Source: JAZDLC01 sp043802345 (lineage in GTDB: Bacteria; Planctomycetota; B15-G4; JADJEK01). From it: a stretch of 15,603 bases of DNA. Location: the NCBI GenBank assembly GCA_043802345.1, contig JAZDLC010000150.1:1-15603 (forward strand), written 5' to 3'. The notes under the pieces were generated by a model. That model saw nothing but the letters and a program-made list of their open reading frames with translations. It did not search any database and was not told where the DNA came from. Positions 1-6,749 of this stretch are shown here, in pieces (position 1 is the first letter of the stretch; each line of letters begins with the position of its first letter). Made by a program: the position numbers and the translations under genes.

Positions 1-1452
1 GCTCTCTTCTGCGGATGCGCCGGAAGAGAGCGCGCATCCTCTCAGGCCGCTTCCCCCGCGCCCCCGTCGCGACCCAACATCATCTTCCTGCTGAGCGACG
101 ACCAGCGCGCCGATGCGGTCGCCGCGTACGGAAACGATGAAATCCGCACTCCGGAGCTGGACCGTCTGGTGGCGTCCGGCTTCAGCTTCCGCAATGCCTA
201 CTGCATGGGCTCGATCCACGGCGCCGTCTGCCAGCCCAGCCGGGCCATGATCAACAGTGGCCGCCGTTTGTGGCGGGTACCCATGGACCTGGAGGGGACG
301 ACGCTTCTTCCAGAGGTGCTCTCGGCCAGCGGCTATCAGACCTTCGGCACCGGCAAGTGGCACAACGGGAAGGCCTCGTTCGCGCGCGGCTTCGAGCAGG
401 GTCGCGCGGTCTTTCACGGCGGCATGTCGGATCATTCCAAGGTGCCTGTGTCCGATCTCTTGCCTGACGGCAGCTTCACCGAGCCCCGCATCTCCGAGCG
501 CTTTTCCAGCGAGCTGTTCGTCGACGAGGCGATCCGCTTTCTGAACGAGGTCGACAGGTCCCGGCCGTTCTATCTGTATGTCGCGTTCACGGCCCCCCAC
601 GATCCGCGCATGCCACCAGAGGAGTTTCTCGAACCGTACCGGCGGCAGCGTCCTTCGCTGCCGGAGAACTTCCTGCCGCAGCATCCGTTCCAGAACGGCT
701 GGCTGACCGGACGGGATGAGACTCTCTTGCCCTGGCCGCGTCCGCCCGAGTTGGTGCGGGAGCAACTGGCGGAGTATTACGGCATGATCTCCCACATGGA
801 TGCCCAGATCGGCCGGTTGTGCCGGGCCCTCCAGCAAGGCGGCCTGGAGGAAAGCACCGTGATCGTGTTCACCTCTGATCAGGGGCTCGCCCTGGGAAGC
901 CACGGCCTGCTGGGGAAGCAGAGCCTGTACGAGCACAGCACCCGTTCACCCCTGGTGATCTCTGGCCCGGGCCTTCCCCACGGTTCCAGCGATGCGCTGG
1001 TCTATCTGTTCGATCTGTTTCCCACCATCGCCCGCCTGGCCGGGGCCGACTGTCCAGAAGACGTGGACGGCCTCGATCTGGCGCCGCTCTGGAAGGAGGA
1101 GAAGAGCGCTGTCCGGGAGACGTTGTTCACTGCTTACGAGGACATCCAGCGCGCGGTTCGGGACAGCCGCTACAAGCTGATCCGCTATCCGAAGATCCAC
1201 CAGACACAGCTCTTCGATCTGCGCCTGGATCAGCATGAAACCGAGGACCTGTCCGAAGCGCCGGAACAGGCCGGACGGGTGGAAGAGATGCTGTCGCTGC
1301 TCGCGGACTGGCAGCGGCGCACGAACGATGAGATCCCTCTTTCGGCGCCGGAGAAGCAGCCGTGGCAGATTGATCTTCGTGGCCGCAAACGCACCCCGGA
1401 CCGCCATCAGCCTGAGTGGATCGTTCGCAAGTACTTCGGAGAAGAGAACTGA
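1..1452 (+). CDS. Sulfatase (arylsulfatase/alkaline phosphatase superfamily), 5' end outside the window
   Basis: Predicted exported sulfatase that hydrolyses sulfate esters, probably on a polysaccharide or glycan. The frame is open from base 1. The residues before the domain (ALFCGCAG, then a Ser/Ala/Pro-rich linker) look like the end of a Sec or lipoprotein signal peptide, so only the first few codons are missing. A GTG at 169 is internal, because the conserved metal-binding strand NIIFLLSDDQ lies upstream of it (codons about 27-35, with D33 and D34). The active-site signature CQPSR starts at codon 77 (bases 229-231), which makes this a Cys-type sulfatase needing formylglycine maturation by an enzyme not encoded here. 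GKWHNG, APHDPR and SDQGLALGSHGLLGKQ are the other conserved blocks, and the latter resembles iduronate/choline-sulfatase-like planctomycete enzymes. The C-terminal blocks are complete and the gene ends in TGA. The next gene starts 44 nt downstream on the same strand. The substrate cannot be predicted from sequence. Confidence 0.93.
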   Translation, partial: ALFCGCAGRERASSQAASPAPPSRPNIIFLLSDDQRADAVAAYGNDEIRTPELDRLVASGFSFRNAYCMGSIHGAVCQPSRAMINSGRRLWRVPMDLEGTTLLPEVLSASGYQTFGTGKWHNGKASFARGFEQGRAVFHGGMSDHSKVPVSDLLPDGSFTEPRISERFSSELFVDEAIRFLNEVDRSRPFYLYVAFTAPHDPRMPPEEFLEPYRRQRPSLPENFLPQHPFQNGWLTGRDETLLPWPRPPELVREQLAEYYGMISHMDAQIGRLCRALQQGGLEESTVIVFTSDQGLALGSHGLLGKQSLYEHSTRSPLVISGPGLPHGSSDALVYLFDLFPTIARLAGADCPEDVDGLDLAPLWKEEKSAVRETLFTAYEDIQRAVRDSRYKLIRYPKIHQTQLFDLRLDQHETEDLSEAPEQAGRVEEMLSLLADWQRRTNDEIPLSAPEKQPWQIDLRGRKRTPDRHQPEWIVRKYFGEEN

Positions 1453-1496
1453 TCGACGCGGATTCGCTAGACGGTTTGCCGCCGGGAGGGCTGGAC

Positions 1497-2297
1497 ATGA
1501 ATCGGACAGCGCTGGTGACGGGCGCCAATGGCGCCATCGGCAAGGCGATCGCCTGGCAACTCGCAGCCACGAAGAAGTTCAAGGTGGTGCTTTGCTGCCG
1601 CGATGAGGCCCGGGGAGAGAAGGCTCTCCGTGAGATTGAGCAGGGTACGGGACAGGGTAACCTCAGCCTGGAGCTGGTTGATCTCTCCTTGCTCTCCTCG
1701 ATTCTCGCCCTGCGCGATCGTTGGCGGGGAGATCTGCATGTCCTGATCAACAACGCCGCCGCCACCCCTCGACAGCGGATGGAAACGGCGGAAGGTCTGG
1801 AGATGCAGTTCGCCACCAACGTCATGGGGTACTTCTGGATGATCAGTGAGTTCGCCCCGATCTTGAGCGGCTCGGCCCCCGCCCGGGTGGTCAACGTCGC
1901 CAGCTACTGGGCCGGTGGGCTGGATCTTGGCGACCTGCAGTTCGGCCGCCGGCCGTACACCAACGACGACGCCTATCGCCAGTCGAAGCAGGCGGACCGC
2001 ATGCTGACGGTCGCCTTCGCCGAACGCCTGCGAGGCATGGGCATCACCGTCAACTCCTGCCATCCCGGGGACGTCCCCTCCAAGCTGGCCGGCGATCTGG
2101 GCTTCGGCGGCCATCAGAGCGCGGCCGAGGCCGCCCTCACTCCGGTCTGGCTGGCGGCCGATCCGTCGGCCGCCGCGGTCACGGGCCGCTACTTCGAACG
2201 GTTGAGAGAATCTCCTTGTTCCTTCGGCAGCGATCCCCAGGCGGTCGCAGCGCTCCACGCGGCTTGCGAGCGCATTGACCAGGAAATGCGCCGATGA
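1497..2297 (+). CDS. Short-chain dehydrogenase/reductase (SDR, retinol dehydrogenase-like)
   Basis: NAD(P)-dependent oxidoreductase of the classical SDR fold, 266 residues, presumably cytoplasmic. Visible motifs are the nucleotide-binding TGANGAIG near residue 8, NNAA near residue 84 (the NNAG motif), the catalytic Ser in NVASYWAG, and YRQSK for the catalytic Tyr-x-x-x-Lys. The ending (NSCHPGDVPSKLAG) matches the HPG block of retinol dehydrogenase/WWOX-like SDRs. I chose ATG 1497 because GGGAGGG (1484-1490) sits 6 nt upstream and the glycine-rich loop follows at once. An in-frame start at 1416 would overlap the sulfatase and add 27 non-conserved residues. The stop overlaps the next ATG (ATGA), so translation is probably coupled. 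A sugar or sugar-nucleotide substrate is inferred only from the neighbours. Confidence 0.9.
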   Translation: MNRTALVTGANGAIGKAIAWQLAATKKFKVVLCCRDEARGEKALREIEQGTGQGNLSLELVDLSLLSSILALRDRWRGDLHVLINNAAATPRQRMETAEGLEMQFATNVMGYFWMISEFAPILSGSAPARVVNVASYWAGGLDLGDLQFGRRPYTNDDAYRQSKQADRMLTVAFAERLRGMGITVNSCHPGDVPSKLAGDLGFGGHQSAAEAALTPVWLAADPSAAAVTGRYFERLRESPCSFGSDPQAVAALHAACERIDQEMRR

Positions 2298-3589
2298 AGG
2301 AACAGACCCTGACGGTGGTGGGCCTGGGAAAACTGGGCGTGCCGCTCTGTGCCGTGCTTGCCTCCGGAGGCCATCGGATCATCGGCGTCGACCGAAACGT
2401 GGAGCGGGTCGCGGAGATTGTCGAAGGGCGCTGTTCGATCCGCGAGCCGGACCTGAATCGCCTGCTGAGCGACGCCGGTGAACGGATCGAGGTGACCTGT
2501 GACCTCGGAAACGCCGTGGCTCACAGCTCCACGACCTTCATCACGGTCGCCACGCCGTCCGCCGCGGGAGGCCTGTTCGATCTGTCCCAGGTCCGGGCCG
2601 CGCTCAGGGGGATCGGCGCGGCGCTGAAGCTCTCGGATGCACCCCATCTCGTGGTGATCTGCAGCACGGTCCACCCCGGCGCCACCGATAGGCTGCTCCG
2701 CCAGGAGCTGGAGGCGGCCGCCGGATGCCCCCTCGGCCCTCGGCTGGGTCTCTGCCTGCTGCCGGAATTCGTCGCCCTGGGGAGCGTGGTCCGCGATCTG
2801 CTCGAACCGAGGCCGTTCATCATCGGTTCCGCGAACGCCTCTGATGGGGAGCGGCTGGCCGACCTGATGAGGTCCGTTCATCGGACCCAGCCGACCCTGC
2901 ATCATCTGGGCTTCGCTGGCGCGGAATTGGCGAAGATCGCCATCAACAACTTCGTGGCGATGAAGATCGCCTTCGCCAACCATCTGGGGGAGCTGGCGGA
3001 GAGCCTGAAGATCACCGACCCGACCGCCGTGGCGGCCGCGGTGGGTGAGGATCGCCGCATCGGCCGATCCTTCTTCCGCCCCGCCATGCCGTTCGGCGGC
3101 CCCTGCTTCCCGCGCGATGTGCGCGCATTCGGCGCCCTGGCGCGAATGCTCGATCTGCCGGGAGATCTGCAGGAAGCGGTGCATGCTCTCAATGAGCACC
3201 ATACCGAGCGTCTGGTGAAGGCGGTTCTGGCCGCTCTTCCGCCAGGAGGCCGGGTCGGCCTGCTCGGAATGTCGTTCAAGGCCGGCACCGCCGATGTGGC
3301 CGGCTCCCTGGGTGTGGAGCTGGCTCGCCGGCTCGCCGCCGCGAAGGTGCGGCCCCTGGTCTATGACCCGATGGTGCCACGCCAGGTCCTGCTCGGTCTC
3401 GGCCTCGACGTCCGGTTCGCCGAGAGCGCGGCCGACGCCGCGGCGGCGGACGTGGTGGTCATCACCACCGAGTGCAGTGAATTCAAGGGGCTAGCCTGCA
3501 GAGCCGAGGGGCGGACGCTGATCGATCCCTGGCGCATGGCCGAAGAAGGCGGCGCATCCCCCGAATGGACAACCACTTCGACCACGTGA
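2294..3589 (+). CDS. UDP-glucose/GDP-mannose dehydrogenase family protein
   Basis: 431-residue enzyme of the family that oxidises an NDP-sugar twice to the NDP-uronic acid with NAD+. The N-terminal Rossmann motif is GLGKLG (residues 10-15). CSTVHPG and LLPEF match the conserved STVPPG and PEF blocks. AELAKIAINNF holds the conserved Lys (K214), and the nucleophile is C271 in FGGPCFPRD, so the catalytic core looks intact. The C-terminal UDP-binding domain starts with GMSFKAGTADV. Most relatives have FKxxTDDxRxSP there; here the Arg and Ser-Pro part is replaced by TADVAGSLG, which may alter sugar-nucleotide specificity. The start overlaps the SDR stop and the end overlaps the next ORF by 25 nt, so this sits mid-operon. 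It could act as a UDP-Glc, UDP-ManNAc or GDP-Man dehydrogenase; sequence alone does not decide. Confidence 0.9.
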   Translation: MKEQTLTVVGLGKLGVPLCAVLASGGHRIIGVDRNVERVAEIVEGRCSIREPDLNRLLSDAGERIEVTCDLGNAVAHSSTTFITVATPSAAGGLFDLSQVRAALRGIGAALKLSDAPHLVVICSTVHPGATDRLLRQELEAAAGCPLGPRLGLCLLPEFVALGSVVRDLLEPRPFIIGSANASDGERLADLMRSVHRTQPTLHHLGFAGAELAKIAINNFVAMKIAFANHLGELAESLKITDPTAVAAAVGEDRRIGRSFFRPAMPFGGPCFPRDVRAFGALARMLDLPGDLQEAVHALNEHHTERLVKAVLAALPPGGRVGLLGMSFKAGTADVAGSLGVELARRLAAAKVRPLVYDPMVPRQVLLGLGLDVRFAESAADAAAADVVVITTECSEFKGLACRAEGRTLIDPWRMAEEGGASPEWTTTSTT

Positions 3590-4092
3590 TCGTGGTGGAG
3601 CCGAACGGTTCCATGCGCGGGGGCGGCCATGAGGTTGGCGCCGTGCCGGCTCGGGTTCTCGCGCGCCTCGGACCGAAGGTGACGGTGGTGACCCCCCGGG
3701 GCGTGACCTTCCCGGACCTGCTGGAGGGCGCCTGCGACGATGTATCCGCCCGCCATGGATGCCGCCCCGCACGGTTCAGCATGTGGTGCCGGCGACGATT
3801 GGTGCGGGCGTCCGGTTTGTTCCACCGTTGGGACCGGGTTCTCTCTGAGGTGGCGGTGCTCCTCGAGGCCCGCGCGGTGCGGCACCGGCTCGGCAGGGAG
3901 TGCAGGGTCGGCCGGCATCTCAAAAACTCGGAGATCGGCGCGCTCTTTCCGGCCGGAGACGCGCGGGCGCTGGCGGCCGCCCTCGCGCACGTGCGCGGGA
4001 ACCCTCCCCCGGAATGCGCCTTCCTGAAGCCGCTCCTGGCGCCGGTCGAAGAGGTGATGCGCGCGAATCTCGCCTTCCTGAGCGAACTCTAG
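3565..4092 (+). CDS. Shortened glycosyltransferase-like ORF (probable internally deleted remnant)
   Basis: 175-residue ORF. The first 50 or so residues read like the N-terminal domain start of a GT4-type glycosyltransferase (a beta-strand FDHVIVVEPNGS, a Gly-rich turn MRGGGHE, then RLGPKVTVVTPRG). The segment near residues 122-140 (SEIGALFPAGDARALAAALAHV) matches the C-terminal 'G-hydrophobic-PxGDxxALAxAI' block of GT4 enzymes. The intervening part is about 70 residues, whereas intact GT4 proteins are about 350-400 residues, so most of both Rossmann domains, including the nucleotide-sugar site, is missing. The middle (residues 65-115) is Arg- and Trp-rich and unlike a folded domain. I infer a glycosyltransferase that lost its centre while staying in frame. 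It overlaps the dehydrogenase by 25 nt, and its AGAAGG is 15 nt from the ATG, too far to be a strong RBS. It is unlikely to be catalytically active. Confidence 0.55.
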   Translation: MDNHFDHVIVVEPNGSMRGGGHEVGAVPARVLARLGPKVTVVTPRGVTFPDLLEGACDDVSARHGCRPARFSMWCRRRLVRASGLFHRWDRVLSEVAVLLEARAVRHRLGRECRVGRHLKNSEIGALFPAGDARALAAALAHVRGNPPPECAFLKPLLAPVEEVMRANLAFLSEL

Positions 4093-4138
4093 CCAGCCTC
4101 CCAGCGGACGGAGGACGAACCGCCCGACGCTGGGCTGG
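4093..4138 (+). terminator. Stem-loop directly after the operon's last stop codon (no T-tract)
   Basis: CCCAGCG (4100-4106) pairs perfectly with CGCTGGG (4128-4134). CCAG (4093-4096) can extend the stem with CTGG (4135-4138) across a 3-nt bulge. It begins immediately after the TAG at 4090-4092. No run of T follows, so it would be a weak or factor-assisted terminator, or an mRNA 3'-end stabilising hairpin. Confidence 0.35.
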
Positions 4139-4317
4139 AGATTCTGGACCAAGAAGTCCGTTGTGCCAGCCCCCTGCCGTCCGGCACCGGCGCCGCTTTT
4201 GAGCTCTTGGCCCGCCACCGGCGCTTTTCAAGGGAAACGCAATCCGTGGGATGCTTATCATATTGGGTTCGGCGACCTACCAAACGCCGCTGTGACCGAG
4301 GATCGGATACTCAGTTC

Positions 4318-4340
4318 CCGCCTGCCGCAGCCGCAGGCGG
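4318..4340 (+). promoter_or_regulatory. 5'-UTR hairpin upstream of citrate synthase
   Basis: Perfect 8-bp inverted repeat CCGCCTGC (4318-4325) / GCAGGCGG (4333-4340) with a 7-nt loop, ending 7 nt before the AGGAG (4348-4352) of the citrate synthase gene at 4366. It could limit ribosome access, protect the 5' end of the transcript, or be a protein-binding palindrome. There is no T-tract, so it is not an intrinsic terminator. The rest of the 273-nt gap (4093-4365) holds the hairpin above and an imperfect direct repeat of CACCGGCG...CTTTT (4185-4200 and 4216-4228). I see no convincing -35/-10 pair. Confidence 0.35.
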
Positions 4341-4365
4341 CTAGCCCAGGAGAAAGAGAGTACGC

Positions 4366-5670
4366 ATGGCGACGCTCAAGGAAACCCTGAAGCAGAAGAT
4401 CGAGGAGCACCGCCCCCGCACGATCAAGCTCCTTAAGCAGTACGCTGACGTGGAAGTTGGCAAGGTCACCATCGGCCAGGTGATCGGCGGCGCTCGGGGA
4501 GTTCGTTGTCTGGTGACGGACACGTCCTATCTGGATCCGAATGAGGGGATCCGGTTCCGCGGCAAGACCATCCCGGAGACCTTCGAGGCGTTGCCCAATT
4601 GGCCTGGTGGCAATTACCCCACCGTCGAATCCTTCTGGTGGTTCATCCTCACCGGCGAGGTTCCCACGGCGAAAGAGGCCCAGACGGTCGTCGACGACTG
4701 GAAGACCCGGGCCAAGGTTCCGCAGTACGTCTTCGACGTCCTGCGCGCCCTGCCGAAGAACTCCCACCCGATGGCGATGTTCTCCTCCGCGATCCTCTCG
4801 ATGCAATGCGAGACGATCTTCGGCAAGCAGTACAACGAAGGCATGAACAAGATGGACTACTGGGATCCGATGTTCGAGGACGCCTCGAACCTGATGGCCA
4901 AGCTCGGCCAGATCGGTGCGTTCATCTATCGCTTGAAGTTCAAGGGCGACAAGCAGATCGCCCCGAATCCGGCCCTCGACTTCGGCGGCAACTTCGCCCA
5001 CATGATGGGCATCAAGCCGCCGTACGACGACGTGGCGCGGATGTACTTCATCCTGCACCCCGACCATGAGTCTGGCAACGTGTCGGCGCACACGATTCAC
5101 CTCGTGGCCTCGGCTCTCTCCGACTGCTACTACGCGGTCTCGGCGGGTATGAACGGCCTCGCCGGCCCGCTCCACGGCCTCGCCAACGAGAACGTGCTCC
5201 GCTGGACCCAGGGGTTCATCGAGCAGCTCGGCAACAAGGAGCCGACCGAGGAGGTCATCAGGGAGGCGCTCTGGGCGACCTTGAACAGCGGCCAGGTCGT
5301 TCCGGGGTACGGCCACGCCGTCCTCAGGAAGACCGACCCGCGCTACACGTCGCAGATGGAGTTCTGCCTGGAACACCTCCCGGACTACCCCCTCTTCAAG
5401 GTCATCAACATGATCTACAAGGTGGCCCCGGGCGTCCTGGAAGAGCACGGCAAGGCCAAGAACCCGTGGCCCAACGTCGACGCGCCGTCGGGCGTCATTC
5501 AGTGGTACTACGGGGTCACGGAGTACGCCTTCTACACCGTGCTGTTCGGCATCGGGCGCGCCATCGGCACCCTGGCCAACATCACCTGGGACCGCGCTCT
5601 CGGCTACCCGATCGAGCGGCCGAAGTCGGTGACGACGGCCATGCTCGAGGATGTCGCCGCGGGCAAGTAG
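4366..5670 (+). CDS. gltA: Citrate synthase, eukaryotic (mitochondrial)-like type
   Basis: Condenses acetyl-CoA and oxaloacetate to citrate, the entry step of the TCA cycle, in the cytoplasm. The 434-residue protein lines up along its length with pig heart citrate synthase as I recall it: SYLDPNEGIRFRGKTIPE near the N-terminus, then NVSAHTIHLVASALSD, GLAGPLHGLANENVL, PGYGHAVLRKTDPRY, AKNPWPNVDAPSG and YYGVTEYAFYTVLFG. The catalytic triad is H270, H317 and D372, almost the same numbering as mature pig enzyme (H274, H320, D375). The common hexameric NADH-inhibited enzymes of enterobacteria look clearly different, so this one is probably dimeric and not NADH-inhibited in that way. ATG 4366 follows AGGAGAAAGAGAG. 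The gene stands alone, with a 5' hairpin and a strong terminator, as expected for a monocistronic housekeeping gene. The symbol gltA names the function, not this subtype. Confidence 0.97.
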   Translation: MATLKETLKQKIEEHRPRTIKLLKQYADVEVGKVTIGQVIGGARGVRCLVTDTSYLDPNEGIRFRGKTIPETFEALPNWPGGNYPTVESFWWFILTGEVPTAKEAQTVVDDWKTRAKVPQYVFDVLRALPKNSHPMAMFSSAILSMQCETIFGKQYNEGMNKMDYWDPMFEDASNLMAKLGQIGAFIYRLKFKGDKQIAPNPALDFGGNFAHMMGIKPPYDDVARMYFILHPDHESGNVSAHTIHLVASALSDCYYAVSAGMNGLAGPLHGLANENVLRWTQGFIEQLGNKEPTEEVIREALWATLNSGQVVPGYGHAVLRKTDPRYTSQMEFCLEHLPDYPLFKVINMIYKVAPGVLEEHGKAKNPWPNVDAPSGVIQWYYGVTEYAFYTVLFGIGRAIGTLANITWDRALGYPIERPKSVTTAMLEDVAAGK

Positions 5671-5700
5671 TCCGCCGCGACGGCACAAGGCATTCGACGG

Positions 5701-5736
5701 AGGGGGGCGCTTCAAAAGGCGCCCCCCTTTCTTTTT
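5701..5736 (+). terminator. Rho-independent terminator of the citrate synthase gene
   Basis: Perfect 9-bp GC stem GGGGGGCGC (5702-5710) / GCGCCCCCC (5719-5727), 8-nt loop TTCAAAAG, followed directly by TTTCTTTTT (5728-5736). It lies 31 nt after the TAG of citrate synthase. This is the clearest terminator in the window. Confidence 0.93.
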
Positions 5737-5825
5737 GCTGCCTCCTGGAGCGCCCGGCTTCGCTCGAAATGTCCGTCACGGCAGAGTTGGATAGAACGCC
5801 GGTTCAACAGGAAGGAGGCTCTCTC

Positions 5826-6413
5826 ATGCCCTTGGCATTCAACTCCGCAAGTCACGGGGAAATCGCATTCGGGTTCTTCAACATCGACTGCGACATGCTG
5901 CTCCTCGAGAGGACGTTCTTCTTCGCGGATGCGTTCTGCCGCGAAATCTCCATTCTCGCCGGGAGCGCATCCGAACCGGTCCACGAGGCAATCATCCCCG
6001 CGTGGGTCATCGAGCGGCCGGAAGATGTCGGCGACCTCATGGGCGCCATCCACGGGGTGCGATACACCGGGTTCATCGGTGAGACCTACCGCCGCTTCCC
6101 GTTTCCGGCCCGGCCGGAGGAGTTCCGGCAGAAGCCGGAGGGGCACCTGACGCGGGACGAGTTCCGGAAGATGATCGCACCGTTCGGCCGTGAACGGGAG
6201 CTCCCGCTAGTCGCGCGCCCCGACGTGGAGGAGATCGCTCTCGGGAAGATCCACTTCGCCCGCTCCGTCTTCCACGAGATCGTGGCGTACGTGTGGAGGG
6301 GCGGCTGGCCGGAGTGGCGCGACGGCGTGAGACCGGACTACGTGCTCGCCATGAAGAACGCAGTCGAACGGAGTCGGAACTGGGCAACCCGTGGGCTGGC
6401 GTTGCCCATCTGA
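5826..6413 (+). CDS. Conserved-looking hypothetical protein, 195 residues
   Basis: Function not recognised. ATG 5826 is chosen because AAGGAGG (5812-5818) lies 7 nt upstream, one of the best ribosome binding sites here; an in-frame ATG at 5769 has nothing comparable. No signal peptide and no clear membrane span. The N-terminal third is hydrophobic and aromatic (EIAFGFFNIDCDMLLLE, then RTFFFADAFCREI) and reads like a tightly packed globular core with paired acids (NIDCDM). Later parts carry a Pro-rich loop (RFPFPARPEEFRQKPEGHL), an acidic/His segment (VEEIALGKIHFARSVFHEIVAYVW) and a Trp-rich tail (RGGWPEW, RNWATRG). The run of specific aromatic and charged residues suggests a real, conserved enzyme-like protein, but I cannot name a family. 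It has its own leader (5737-5825) after the upstream terminator and converges with the minus-strand gene ending at 6439. Confidence 0.8.
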   Translation: MPLAFNSASHGEIAFGFFNIDCDMLLLERTFFFADAFCREISILAGSASEPVHEAIIPAWVIERPEDVGDLMGAIHGVRYTGFIGETYRRFPFPARPEEFRQKPEGHLTRDEFRKMIAPFGRERELPLVARPDVEEIALGKIHFARSVFHEIVAYVWRGGWPEWRDGVRPDYVLAMKNAVERSRNWATRGLALPI

Positions 6414-6438
6414 AGGTGTCGTATCGTGGTGAGCAGGA

Positions 6439-6642
6439 CTACACGTCCAGCTCGTCGGCATCGGCGTAGACCTCGGCCTTGCGCCCGCAAAAAGAGACGA
6501 CCTTGCCCACGATGGCGCCCGCGACGGCCGCCATGATCAGGGTGATCGCGATCCCCGTGATCTGGCTGCCTCTGTCGATCCCCGTGACCACGAACATCGC
6601 CGCGATCCTGCCCAGCAGGCCGAGTAGCATGTATTGCGTCAT
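6439..6642 (-). CDS. Small two-helix membrane protein, hypothetical
   Basis: 67 residues with two hydrophobic stretches, about residues 4-22 (YMLLGLLGRIAAMFVVTGI) and 28-52 (ITGIAITLIMAAVAGAIVG, then KVVSFC), followed by a short charged tail rich in Asp/Glu. Both spans have Gly/Ala-rich faces suited to helix packing. I do not recognise the family. ATG is at 6642; the upstream bases hold no good Shine-Dalgarno (only GAAG next to the start), which lowers confidence. It lies 107 nt downstream of the glycosyltransferase on the same strand and could be its distal operon partner. An alternative is that it is a chance ORF, but the paired hydrophobic spans and acidic end argue for a real protein. Confidence 0.5.
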   Translation of the reverse strand: MTQYMLLGLLGRIAAMFVVTGIDRGSQITGIAITLIMAAVAGAIVGKVVSFCGRKAEVYADADELDV

Positions 6643-6749
6643 CTTCAGGCGGCCGAGGAGAGCGCCCGCAGAGCGAGGCTGTCGCCAGAGTGAAGAGCAG
6701 GATGCGTTTCGGGCTGAACATGTCTTGTTTCAACAGATTCCGCCCGGGT

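Noticed and set aside
2189..3202. 337-codon minus-strand ORF
   Set aside because: Shadow of the UDP-sugar dehydrogenase, which keeps its catalytic residues in the plus frame.
4258..5715. 485-codon ORF on the minus strand opposite citrate synthase
   Set aside because: It is the antisense of a gene with complete catalytic motifs. Its protein is His/Arg/Val/Asp-rich with no recognisable domain, the usual shadow of GC-rich third positions.
6660..6735. Signal-peptide-like minus-strand start MFSPKRILLFTLATASLCG
   Set aside because: It reads out of frame with the small membrane protein, has no RBS and soon becomes Arg/Pro-rich, so I treat it as chance or at most a frameshifted relic.
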